From positions 32,703,401-32,767,400 of the forward strand of contig NW_020954610.1 in the NCBI RefSeq assembly GCF_900497805.2: 64,000 bases of DNA, written 5' to 3'. A program made the translations under genes and the position numbers. Under the pieces are notes generated by a model. It saw only the letters and a list, made by a program, of their open reading frames with translations, searched no databases and had not been told where the DNA came from. Shown piece by piece: positions 46,863 to 57,444 of the stretch. Numbering within the stretch: the stretch's first letter is position 1; every line of letters begins with the position of its first letter. The stretch comes from Vombatus ursinus (lineage: Eukaryota > Chordata > Mammalia > Diprotodontia > Vombatidae).

Positions 46863-48120
46863 AAAATACTAAGCATTGTTTCCCTTAGCATGGTTTCCCA
46901 AACAGCTGGGCTAATTTCTTTATAAAATTTTCAAGACCCAGAAACGGAAAAGTTCCCTCCCTCCTGTTGCCATCAGTTCTTAGTATATGACTACAGCTGG
47001 TGTGCCTGCTAAGATTCCAGACAACTTTTTTTTTCTTCCTTTGAACTTTGATCCACACAGTGTTGTTACCTCAATGAAGCACAAAAGAAAAGTTGCTTTT
47101 AAGAATAAATGTGTTGCACATTCTCTTTTTCAAATTAGGTGATGTGAAATTTGTATTTACAGAGGTATTATGTTAGGAAAGACCATTTGTCAACTTGTAA
47201 CTTTGCAAGATGGCACTCAGAAGTGAGAGTGCTTCAAGGAATAAGGAAAGCTCCTTTTCAGTGTTTGCTTAATACTAATAATCCCCCCCCCCAAATCCAC
47301 TGACTGAAACCAGACAAAAGACAAATTACATGGCTGTTGAGTAGTTTATTTTTCCAGATGGTCAGCTTGAAGCTATAGTTCACTGGCAAATAAAATTGAC
47401 TAATACAGCTAAAATAAGCCACACAATGTTGCCCATGCCAGCTTAATAAAAGCACAACTTGTGCTTTTCAAACAAATTATTTGGAAATGTGAAAAGTACT
47501 GTTGAAAGTGTGTGAAAGGGATCACCTCACCACATATTGGGTTTCTCATTGAATGTTTGGTCAGTTGGTAAGAAAACAAAGCTGTGAAAACTACTTTCCA
47601 ATTGTTCTAGGGATTTCTATTTATAGCGGTGCCAGCTCTTTAAAGATAGGCTCTTTCTTGTCTGCTTTCAGCAACACAGACGTCCATATCCTTTGTTTCA
47701 TAATTATCTTCCTTGATTGCTTTGCTATAATAATGAAATCTCTCAAAGGAGGCAAGTATTAGGGGATTGAAGCAAGTAAAAGTAAAAGTTTAAAATGTTC
47801 CTTCACATAGACTAGCACATTTAAAGTTAGCAACTGGATTTCCAAATCAGAGAGACATCTAGGACACTGATTCTTGAATTGAAAGTTTTATCTCTATTAT
47901 CAAAATCAGAAGCCACAAAAGACATTTGGTATTTAGACAAGAAGCATTAATTGGAGCCAGGGCAGGTAGTAAGAATCACTTTCCCTGGAATTAGTGTTGT
48001 AATTTATTACAAGAAATAATTAACAAAAATTAAATTGAGTAAGAGGGTGACATTAGAGATTGTAGTGACTTCTGTATTGTTGAAGAAGTACATTGCTAAA
48101 TTTTGTCCTCTAAACTTCAG
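46863..48120. other. Non-repeat DNA
   Basis: No known repeat. 47600-47765 is unusually complex (AGCGGTGCCAGCTCTTTAAA; CTTCCTTGATTGCTTTGCTA) and could be a conserved non-coding element. No exon seen. Confidence 0.4.
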
Positions 48121-48285
48121 AAAACAGGCAACATGACATAGTGCACAGAGGGTTTGTTTTAGATTCAGAAAGATGTAGGTTCAAGTCCTTTCTCTGACAT
48201 ATACTATCTTTGGCATGTAGCACACAATCATGGACAAGTCACTTATAATGCTCTAAGTTTTTAAGTTATAGAGGTGTAACAGGGC
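48121..48285 (+). mobile_element. MIR/CORE-SINE
   Basis: 'gcaacatgacatagtgcacagag', GATTCAGAAAGATGTAGGTT, 'caagtcctttctctgac', then 'ggacaagtcacttataatgctctaagtttttaag'. Confidence 0.65.
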
Positions 48286-49033
48286 CTCTGAAGAATGCCC
48301 AGATTATCTAACATGAAGTCATCCTGAGATGTGTGCTTGCACATTTCCAGAACTCCTCAGATGGAGTCATTCTTTGTCCTCTCCCACGTGGGTGGATGTA
48401 ACCTCCTTTGATTGGCTGTATAACCAGAACAAGCTGTGTCTTTAAAACTGGCTAGACTGAGGTAATTGTTTATATGCTGAGCCATCTGGCTTGTGCTCTG
48501 TCCTGCTGCATCCAAAGCCATTGACTGAAATAGTGAAAGAAGGACTTCCTTCCACTGATCTTCTTTTAGCCCATGGCCAGTGTTTCTCTTGGCCTGGGGT
48601 TTCTGACTCTGCTCTGTGTCACTTATCTTTCTCAGTTTTAGATGCTAGAAAGTGATCCCCACCAAACCTGGGAATTTGAACCAAGGTGACCTTGGAACCA
48701 GGATTGTAGGTGGGATAGTGCAGCCAGCTTGTCTGGTATGGAAGCCTTGAGAAGCCAGGTTGCCTGGAACTTGAACCCAAGTGAGGGAGGTTGAACATAG
48801 AACTGAGACTGTGTTAAAGGAACCAAGTTAAATTGTGAATCTAATCCCTTCCTCTCTTCAGATGCTAAGGTAGTATAAAGGGTCTAGAGAATTATACCTC
48901 CTATTTGCTGAAGACTAAAGTATTTTTTTATATTTATGATTATATCTTTTGAAGTAAATGTTTCTTTATAAAAGCTAATCTCACTGTTAGTAGCTAAATA
49001 ATATTGGCATGCAGGGGAACATGTCTTACAATT
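48286..49033. mobile_element. Possible solo LTR of an endogenous retrovirus (fossil)
   Basis: A roughly 750 bp block beginning TGTAACAGGGCCTC and ending near CATGTCTTACA, so TG...CA bounded. It has a promoter-like TTTAAAACTGG/TTTATATGC zone mid-way and an A/T-rich 3' part with TTTATAAAAGCTAATC. No internal retroviral genes or second LTR are seen. The family is not determined and the orientation is inferred as plus. It could also be ordinary unique sequence. Confidence 0.4.
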
Positions 49034-49264
49034 GGGTAAGACATCTGTGAGAGCTGAAGTAAATTGGCAGAGAGCCTAGACACTCTCAAACCCCTTTAAG
49101 AGTATCAGAGAACCCTAGGGGAAGGATGAAGTCTAACCTACCTAGATATTCAAGCAGCGGAGGCCAAGGTAGACATGGTTAGAGAAGAGTGTCTGAATCT
49201 GCATGAATATGATTGTCATCAAGAGTTTCCAAAGGTGATAAAATTACCATTCTTTGTGATTTCC

Positions 49265-49402
49265 AACTCCTCTTTATGCCGTATCTTCCCTTATTAGAAT
49301 GTAAGCTCCTTCAGAGTAGCAATTGTCATTTTTTGTTTGTGTTTGTAACCCATGAACCTAATATGGACCTGGCATTATAGGGAACACTTAACAATGTTTT
49401 GT
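49265..49402 (+). mobile_element. L2 LINE 3' end
   Basis: TTATTAGAATGTAAGCTCCT, 'gcaattgtcattttttgtttgtgtttgtaa' and a degraded 'ggacctggcattatagggaacacttaac' terminus. Confidence 0.75.
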
Positions 49403-49524
49403 TTCCTCATTAGCCATTTGACATACCTTCCCAATTGTGGTGCCTGTAACAAAGTTCCCATCACCCCACTCTACATATGGCTCCAATAACAGTGAATAAT
49501 TTCTTTCTCAAAAATTACTGTCCT

Positions 49525-49850
49525 TAATCTTTGCAGTAGACAAGAACTGGAAATAAAATGTATGCCCACTGACTGGGGAGTGGCTGAATAAACTATTGAA
49601 TATGAATGTAATGTAATAATAATATTCTGCAGTAAGAAATGGGTATAAGGAATTAATAGAAAGATGAGAAGATCTGTATGAGATGCAGAATGAAATAGGT
49701 AGAATATAAAGAAAAGTATATTTAATAACTACAGCAACATAAATGGAAACTGAACTCTGAGTAACTAAAAAACTAAACATGGCTTCAGATAACAGATACT
49801 GATTCATGTCCCTCTCCTTTTAGGAGAGAAATGGGATGTCACTAGGGCAG
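49525..49850 (+). mobile_element. Old L1 3' region
   Basis: Matches the L1 end of ORF2: 'atgtatgcccactgactggggagtggctgaataaact', TATGAATGTAATGTAATAAT, CTGCAGTAAGAAATGG and 'gatctgtatgagatgcagaatgaaatagg'. Heavily diverged from the copies at 45055 and 62080. Confidence 0.7.
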
Positions 49851-49867
49851 AAAATGTGAAATCTTTC

Positions 49868-50040
49868 CAGTTTCATGGACTCATAAAATGTCAGCACTGG
49901 AAGGGGTCATTTGTCCAACCTCTTTATGTGAGAAAAAAAATAGTGAATGTCTAGGGTGTTGAAATTAATTGATTGAAGCCAAATAGCTAATTCAAGTAGT
50001 ACACTACTATTTAAACCATGCTCTCCTGACTTTTGGATTA
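49868..50040 (-). mobile_element. MIR/THER-type SINE, antisense
   Basis: GACTCATAAAATGTCAGCAC, then 'tggaaggggtcatttgtccaacctc' and 'catgctctcctgac'. Confidence 0.75.
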
Positions 50041-50149
50041 GTATGCTTTTCTTTATGTCATGGAGCCTCCAATTTCTGTTGCATTTAAAATTGAACTTTC
50101 ATTTCAACATCTCCTGGATAGTCACCAGATGATTTCTTTTTCTCTCTTT

Positions 50150-50345
50150 TGTTAAAAAATGTTTTGTTTACATATCACCTTCATTTCCAAATATATTATC
50201 TCATCCTCCCCTGCCCAGTGAGCCATTCTTTGCAGCAAATAAATAAATAAATGAAAAGAGAGAAAGAAAAGCAGATCAGCAAAACTAATCATTATTTCAA
50301 CCAAGTCAAACAATACATGGAATTTTCCACACCCACAGATTTTGA
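50150..50345 (-). mobile_element. L1 3' UTR fragment, antisense
   Basis: 'gttttgtttacatatcacc', 'cctcccctgcccagtgagccattctttg', AGCAGATCAGCAAAACTAAT and 'acaatacatggaattttcc' match the 3' UTR type also seen at 13495-13720. Confidence 0.55.
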
Positions 50346-50354
50346 TCTCTACAG

Positions 50355-50590
50355 ATAATAACTAATGTTTATATAGCAGTGTAAAAGCTTTACCTCTATT
50401 ATCTCACTTGTTTTGGCTTTGATCCTCATAATTACCCTGTGAGATAAGTGCTGTAATTCACATTTTAGAAATGAGCAAACTGAGGCAGAGAGAAATTGAG
50501 TGATTTGTCCAGGTTTGAATAGCTAGTAGGTGTCTGAGGCAGGATATGAACTGTGATCATACTGACAGTCCACTGAGCCACCTAGTAGAA
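50355..50590 (-). mobile_element. CORE-SINE, antisense
   Basis: 'tgtttatatagcagtg...aaagctttac', GATCCTCATAATTACCCTGT, AATGAGCAAACTGAGGCAGA and inverted head 'ccactgagccacctag'. Confidence 0.85.
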
Positions 50591-50704
50591 TTGGAGGTAG
50601 AGAAATTCATTTTCCCATCTTTTCTTTGGGGATAAACATTCTCCTGATAATTTCAGCTTCCCATAGGTTTCTCTAAATGGTATCAACAAAATTAACTGAT
50701 CTTG

Positions 50705-51122
50705 CTTTGTTGTTGTTGTTATTGTTCAGTCACTTTCCAGTCCAATTCTCTGTGACCCCATTTGGGGTTTTCTTGGCAAAGATACTGACTGGAGTGGTTT
50801 ACCTTTTCCTTCTCCAGTGCATTTTATAGATGAGGAAACTGAGGCAAACAGAGTTAAGTGATTTTCCTAAGGTCGCACAATTACTAAGTGTCTGAGGTCA
50901 GACTTGAATTCAGTCTTCAGGGACAGCATAGGATGAGATGGATAGATAGTGTCATAGAAACAATAAACATGACCTTGGATAGACTTTGAGAGATAGTGGA
51001 AGATAGAAGGCCTGGTGTGCTGTGGTTCACGGAGTCAAGAAGAGTCAGACATGACTGAAAGACTGAACAACAACTTTCTGACTCTAGGCCTGACACTCTA
51101 TTCACTGCACCATCTAGCTGCC
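50705..51122 (-). mobile_element. MAR1-type SINE, antisense, split by an RTE 3' end
   Basis: Inverted tail GTTGTTGTTGTTATTGTTCA, CTTGGCAAAGATACTGACTG, GATGAGGAAACTGAGGCAAA, then a break at about 50921. It resumes at 51072 with CTTTCTGACTCTAGGCCTGA and ends GCACCATCTAGCTGCCC. Confidence 0.9.
50922..51072 (+). mobile_element. RTE LINE 3' end inserted in MAR1
   Basis: Sense frame with DSVIETINMTLDRL, EIVEDRRPGVLWF and ESRRVRHD, the C-terminus typical of BovB-like RTE ORFs (relatives: 'REAWRAAVHGVAKSQTRLSD'). It then ends in AAGAGTCAGACATGACTGAA and GACTGAACAACAAC. Truncated at its 5' end. Confidence 0.85.
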
Positions 51123-51664
51123 CAGTTTTGCCTTAGAATCCAGCAATTCCTTCCTTTTTGCTTCTTCTCTCACCACAGCCCTTAGAACAAGACTTTTTGA
51201 TGTGTGGAACACTGTTGACATCCCCTAACTCTCAGTAAAATGGCTAAATTACCAAAAGATAAAATTAACTAAATTCAATGGACTTAAGAAGTGAACTAAA
51301 TGGTGAACACTCTAACACAGAAGCCTGAGTCACCTGAAAAATAGTAACCCAAAGTTTCACCTTGTTTTTAGCTGAAAGGAAGTTTTTAGCTGGGAGACAT
51401 GAAAGAGAAATGAGCATCTCTTTTCTTCTCTCCACCTTTCCCAAGGCCTCCCAACTTTTCTTCTGTTCTCCATGTAGTATGAAGAGGTAAATGGTAACAA
51501 GAATTATTAAAGATGAATAATGATGAGTACGTGTTCTCACTGATAGTAACTACATCAGTTTACACCACCCCAGCAATGTAAGATTTCATGTGAATTTTTA
51601 GTCACAAAAATTCAACACCATATAAATCTAGTACCAAGTACCTAAGTAATATTCAACAGAGGAT
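51123..51664. other. Non-repeat DNA
   Basis: No recognised repeat or exon. Confidence 0.4.
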
Positions 51665-51768
51665 ATGTTAGACAGTAAGACCCTTAAGGGTAGTGACTAG
51701 TTTCACTTAATTTTGTCTCCTTCATAGCACCTAGGACAGCACCCCATGTATTGTAAGCATTCAATTCA
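51665..51768 (+). mobile_element. L2 LINE 3' end
   Basis: 'agacccttaagggtagtgac', TTTTGTCTCCTTCATAGCAC, 'ctaggacagcacc' then 'gtaagcattcaat'. It abuts an antisense L2. Confidence 0.65.
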
Positions 51769-52455
51769 CCTCAGCAAATATTTATTAAGAGTGTTTCTAT
51801 GCAAAGTAATACATTTGGCACTGGTAATTCAAAGACAAAAACAAAAATAGTCCCTGCACCCAAGAAACTTACATTTTACTGAAGGGAAGTAACATGAATA
51901 GATAAATAAGTACAATGTACATATAAGAATATATATATTGTGTGTATTTATGTATAATGTATTATGTATATATGTAAACATATATACATACATATATATA
52001 TATATAAGCATATGTACACATATGTGGCTTGTGAAGATGTCAAAGAGCTGAGCCTTGAAAAGAGCTAGGAACTCTGGGAGGCACACATGAGGAGGAATTG
52101 CCTTCTAGGCAAGGGGAACAATTGTGAAATAAATGTAGTATATTAAGGAACAGCAAGCAGAGTAGTTTGGCTGATAGATATAGTATGTAAAACGTATTAA
52201 TTTACGATAAGCCTTGAAAAGTGGGATTAAAAAGGTCTTTAAATCACAGATTGAAGAATCTTAACTTTATCCTAGAGGCAATAAACATCTGCTAGAACTT
52301 CTGAAGGCAGGACAATGATGTGGACTTGTGCTCTAGAAATATCAATTTGACAACTGTGTGGAAGATAGAATGGAGACAGGGTAAAACTAGAGGCAGGGGG
52401 CCCAATTAGGCTACTGCAATAGTCCAGATGAGGGATGATATACAGCCATATAGGT
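51769..52455 (-). mobile_element. L2 LINE fragment, antisense, with internal microsatellite
   Basis: AGCAAATATTTATTAAGAGT, 'aatagtccctgcacccaagaaacttac', a TATA/CATA run at 51925-52025, then 'tgaagatgtcaaagagctgagccttgaaaag', GGCTACTGCAATAGTCCAGA and 'tgagggatgat'. Confidence 0.8.
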
Positions 52456-52464
52456 AGAGAGAAA

Positions 52465-52755
52465 GCCTTTTCTCAATCTTCAGTATTCTTGATATCTCAT
52501 TTGACATTATAAAACATCTTCTCCTTCAGGCTATTCTTCCTTTTCTGGATTTTCTTAGCACTGCCCTCTCATTGTTCTCCTAGTTATTTGACTTTGTATA
52601 CTCCTTTGCTGGATCACCATCCATGTCCTCCCTTCTGATTATGAACATACCCCAAAGCTCTGGGTCAACTTCTCATCTCTCTCTACATCTTCTCTTTCAG
52701 TGACATCATTTCTCATGCATTGAATTATCATCTCTATGCTAAAGATATACTAGGA
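52465..52755 (+). mobile_element. L2 LINE reverse-transcriptase fragment, sense
   Basis: 'cactgccctctcattgttctcc', TTTGCTGGATCACCATCCAT, TGAATTATCATCTCTATGCT then AAAGATA where L2 has the YADDS codons. Degraded. Confidence 0.7.
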
Positions 52756-52955
52756 ATTCTAGATGGTGTGACAGAAGGCAGAAGCAATGCCAACTCAAAT
52801 AAAAGCTCTATTGAAAGTGGGAATCACACAAAGGGAATAATAATGCTTGGAATATCATGTTAGTGCATGGATGAGACTATATAGTGTTTTCCTTGCAGAG
52901 ATGAGAGACTGCAGGTGAAAGGACTATTATGAGTATCAACTCAGAATATACATGC

Positions 52956-53012
52956 ATGTGTGTGTATGTGTATATTATGTATATATGTATGTACATATGT
53001 ATGAATGAATGA
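52956..53012. repeat. TG/TATG microsatellite
   Basis: Alternating TGTG, TATG and ATGAATGA units. Confidence 0.85.
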
Positions 53013-53047
53013 ATATTTGCTCCTGCTGCTGCTAATATTACTGTTAC

Positions 53048-53092
53048 AACCATCACCACCACCACCACCAACACCACCACTACAACAGCAGC
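53048..53092. repeat. (ACC)n trinucleotide repeat
   Basis: About a dozen CAC/ACC units with one AAC interruption. Gives a poly-Val frame on the minus strand. Confidence 0.9.
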
Positions 53093-55840
53093 CTTTTCCA
53101 AAGGTTTCTTGTGTTCCTTCATCTATAGAGTCAGAATTGTTATCTCCATTCTGATAAATATCTTACTTCTTCTGACAGACTCCTATGTTTTGGGGAACTT
53201 CTGTATCCATGGACTCTAAGTTGCCCTTCATTGCTTTGATAGCTCCAAGCTACTTTGGTTCAAATCTATTCTCTACCAGGGAATTCTGTCATATTCTGAG
53301 AAACCAGTGTGAATTGTAAGCAACTGCAGAACAAAGGGCCCAACTTTGTTTCATCAGTGGGAAAGGACATTTCATTACTTACCTATCTTAAAACATTTCA
53401 CCAATATTGTTAATATTTCCTTTGGGAAAAGGGAGATACTCTATAAATAAGTTAAATGATAACAATTACCTTTTTTTTCAAAATAGTCAGGTCAGAAGTT
53501 ACAAAATGCACCAATGGAAAGATGAAATGAATTCACTAGACAACCTGACTTTTCTTCCCTTAACTGTACTTCTCCCCAAAAGGACTAGGAAAAGGTACAT
53601 TTTGAGTCAAACAGCTGAATGAAAATAAGAGTTGCATAAAATAATGAAAGCACCCTTACTGGATCTTGTGACCTACCAAGAGCTTAATGGTTCGGTCCTG
53701 TTAGAATTAACAAGATTCTGAACATTGTTTTTTTCTTTGTTATAACCAAGATGAGACATTCAATCAAACAAAGAGGAAGAAAAGAAATGAATTCAAAAAA
53801 TAATCTCTACGAACAACAAAAACCCCCTTACAAAATAAAATTAAATATTTTCTTAGGGTTTTATTTGTTTGTTTTACTTGGGCAGATCTTAATGAAAATA
53901 TAATACTTAAAGATTTGATTCAGACTTCCATCGACTGGCTCCCTTCTATCATATATGTAGTATTTTTCAGAATGCAAATTCTGCACCAATTTGGAATCAG
54001 GTTTATTGAGCACAATGAGTAATTCAATTCCAAGCATATTTAATGGTGAGGGACAATGTATGAACCTCTTTATTCCACCTAAATGTATATTTTCTTAAGA
54101 GGATGAAGCTAATATCTATTAGAGCTTTGTATTATTTTCAATAACACTCATAAATACTCACACTCACAGTTACCAAAGCTACACTGGATATTGTTTGTTT
54201 TTGTTATTTAAGAACTGTAGTGATCTTTGAATGGGCTTGATCTCATGATATAAAATGAAATGTCATTTGGGGGCTCTGCTGTTGCTACCTCTGCTCATGA
54301 AAAATTATCGCGAGACAGCCAATACATTGCCCACTCTACAAACACCCAAATATGTCCCTGGGGTGATTTGGGCTCAATTAGCCTTACTGGTAGATGCTTT
54401 CAGAAACCCTACAATTATGGCCAGATGAACACATTCCTCATACAATTTCAGGATTAATATTAGCCCCCTAACAGCCCAGAGAGCAAGATCATAATTACGC
54501 ACTGCAATTTCTCCCCCATTGTCCAGGTAACTGGCCTACAATATATGACCAATCTGAAACCTGGGAATCTTGGGAGAAAGCTGTAGGTTTGATGTTGGGA
54601 AATTAAATTCAAGCACAGTTCTGGCTCTCTGAACATTCATATTCTTCCTTTCCTTTTGTGCTGTGTGTTAGTTCCCATTGTGTGGTGATATCGTTTGTGC
54701 ACACATTCAGTGTTGGATTTTCTACCCGATTGAGCTTGAAAAACCAAAGCTTAAGTACTAAATGTTTCCCTAAGGCCTGAATGGACTTAAAAGGACATAG
54801 GTGCAAAAAGAAAAGAAAAGAAAATGTGGAGGGGGTGCGAAACATAGCTTGTTAAGTTGTTGCAATAATCTCATGCTGGGAATAAAGACCTTCAGAGTTA
54901 AGAGAATGAAAAACACTCTTCTAAATAGATCACCGGCTTTTGTTGCCCAGGTGGCAAGCCCTGGAAATACAAGATACACAGAACAACAGGGCAACCTGCT
55001 AGCATTTCATTAAGTTTGGAGAATAGTAGAATTCTAATTTGCTTTTTTCCTCCCCTTGATGAATGTCTTATACTGCTAGAATACTTGGACTTCGGAGACT
55101 TTTCCTGTTATGCTTTTAATACCAAGGTAGTTACAATAGAGAAAAAGCCCATCTGCTCATGTTAAGGAAATCACTTTTTCAATGTTATGTGTTTACTCTG
55201 AAGGTTGCTCCAAAGGTAGGCAGTTTTTTGGTCACCAAAGTTGTGAGGATTCTGAGACTTTTCATAACAGGCTATCTCTCTAGCCCTTCTGTACACAATG
55301 AACTAAAGTCTTATTCTGATGCTTCATGAGGCTTGGAATAGAGGATGTGGAGAATTTTTTTTAACATGAATAATTTTCTAGTGAAATTGTGACTACAAAA
55401 TAGAGACCACAACACTCTCAAAATGTCAAAATTGTAGTGAACCCTAAGGGCAGAGAAGACACATATCTTGAGGTTAAGTTGGCTATCACGTAAAACCAAC
55501 ATTTTTTTGAGTGTAAGAGGTGGCATAAAAGATATCATGTAAGAAATAAGTAATGAAAAAATGAGGTGGACCAGTCATATACAAAGAATCAGGGAAAACA
55601 AGGGGACATAGTGAGGGCAGGCTTACAATAGAATTTTAAAAGACATAGAGGAAAAATCTCTAACTAGTTGAGTAGATCCTTCATGAAGGATTTTTTTCTG
55701 AGAATATGAATAAGAATCATGTTTGAAAAGATAACAGTTAGTATGATCTTAATTCTTAGAAGTACTTAATTTTATAATTTCATGCATTCATTGATGTATT
55801 TAAGTAATTAGTTTATCAAATACTTCATAAGTCTATTTCA
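53093..55840. other. 2.7 kb repeat-free island with candidate conserved elements
   Basis: No known repeat. 54250-54600 and 54780-55020 have even, complex base composition. The first holds TCGCGAGA at 54308-54315, and GGATTAATATTAG and CATAATTACGCAC, which resemble homeodomain sites. No exon with plausible splice sites is apparent. Possible distal enhancer, by inference only. Confidence 0.45.
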
Positions 55841-55844
55841 AAGT

Positions 55845-56030
55845 GATATAGTGGAATGTATAGAGGATTAGAAGTTTGGGAGATATGGAATTCTAGCTCT
55901 AACTTGAGCTCTAACTTCTAATTCTGACAGAAACATTATTTAATTTCACCAAACTTCTCCTTCATCCGGAAGATGAATGCAGGTTTACCAAATGATTTCT
56001 AAGCCCTCTTTCAGCTTTAACATAGTATGA
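55845..56030 (+). mobile_element. MIR-type SINE
   Basis: 'gatatagtggaatgtatagagg', a tandem-like 'gctctaacttgagctctaacttctaattctgac', 'ccttcatccggaagatgaatgc', then 'gatttctaagccctctttcagc'. Confidence 0.7.
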
Positions 56031-56044
56031 CTTTAGAAAAATAT

Positions 56045-56240
56045 CATGCTGTGGTGGAAACATCAATGAATTTTGAATGATAACACCTGGGATCAAATCC
56101 CAGTTCTGCTACTTAATACTGTGCAATCTTGGGGAAATCTTAATATTTTTGTTCTGCATTCTCATCTGTAAAATCAAGGGGTTGGATCAAGTGATTATTG
56201 GTTCATCTGTTTTTTTAGTTTTAAATCTATAATGTTTCTT
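56045..56240 (+). mobile_element. MIR-type SINE
   Basis: 'atgctgtggtggaaacatc', 'acctgggatcaaatcccagttctgc', TTCTCATCTGTAAAATCAAG and 'gggttggatcaagtgatt'. It lies in tandem with the preceding MIR. Confidence 0.8.
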
Positions 56241-57008
56241 GCAAATTGAAGTAAAATATAAAAGCCTAACTTTAATTTGTGTATCCTTTTCAATGATGGT
56301 AAACTTCTCTACCCATCAAATGTCTTTCTAAAATAGGATTCTGGACCAGGTCTAATACAGGTCACTCCAGTGATTTTTGGTTAGAGTTAGAATACAATGA
56401 GATAACTGGATTATAAAATGCAGTAGAAATGACTTTACAAATAACAAGTGATAAAAGGATAAAATTTATAAAGTCAAAAAATTGAGTAATTCAGGTAAAA
56501 AAAGACTGCTCTGTTGGTTTCACATTCACCATGGCAACTGGCTCCATCAGTTCAGAAAAGTGATCTGACCGGGTAGTAGGAATTCCATTAAAACACTTCA
56601 CACAAATTAAGTCAGATCTAAACAATTAGAGAAATATCTATTGCACATGGGTAGGCTGAGTTAATATACTAAAAATGACAACTCTAACTAAATTAATTTA
56701 CTTATTCAATGCCATATCAACCAAACTACCAAAATTTATTTTGGAATTCATCTGGAAGAACAAAAAGTCAAGAACATCAATGAACATATTGAATATATCA
56801 AGGAAATAATGAAAAAAAATGTGAGGAAAGGTGACCTACTCTTACCAGAGCTCAAACTGTATTATACATAATAATCCAAAACAATCTGGTACTTGTTAAA
56901 AATACAGTGGCGGATCAGTGGAATGGGTTAGGTATATAAAATAATTGATCATAGTAATCTAGTGTTTGATAAACCCAAAGATTCAAGCTTTTGGGCTAAG
57001 AACTAACC

Positions 57009-57124
57009 CAGGGGGTGGGGAACCAAGAAATTTGTTCTGTGAAGTTTGGATTCAGTCAATGGGCTGTACTTGAGGACCTAGAGGGCCACATGTGGCCTTG
57101 AGGCCACAGGTTCTCCACCCTTAG
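57009..57124. mobile_element. Shortened hAT-like MITE in L1 F
   Basis: Ends CAGGGGGTGGGGAACC and GGTTCTCCACCCTTAG are inverse of each other. The body AGGGCCACATGTGGCCTTGA matches the copy at 11260. One inner arm is lost, so it is about 116 bases instead of about 200. ACTAAC before and ACTAAGC after fit a short target duplication within the L1. Confidence 0.75.
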
Positions 57125-57193
57125 ACTAAGCATTTGACAAAAATTGCTGAGAAAACTGGAAAATAGTGGTGCAGAAGCAAGGTATAGACCAAC

Positions 57194-57444
57194 TAGGTGG
57201 TGCACTGTATAGAATGCAAGGCCTAAAGTTAGGAAGATTCATCTTCTTGAGTTCAAACTTTGCCTCAGATACTTAGTAGCTATGTGACCCTGGGAAAGTC
57301 ACTTACTCTGCTTGCCTCAATCTCTTTTTCTGAAAAATAAACTGGAGAAGGAAATGGCAAAGCACTCTAGTATCTTGGCCAAGAAAACCCTAAACGGGGT
57401 CTTGAAGAGTCAGACATGAGTGAAATGACTTAACGACAACAAAA
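57194..57444 (+). mobile_element. MAR1-type SINE in L1 F
   Basis: Head CTAGGTGGTGCACTGTATAG, CTATGTGACCCTGGGAAAGT, AACTGGAGAAGGAAATGGCA, tail AGAGTCAGACATGAGTGAAA ending GACAACAAAA. GGTATAGACCAAC (57181) and GGCATATAACAAC (57445) form a decayed 13 bp duplication; the uninterrupted L1 relatives have one copy. Confidence 0.88.
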
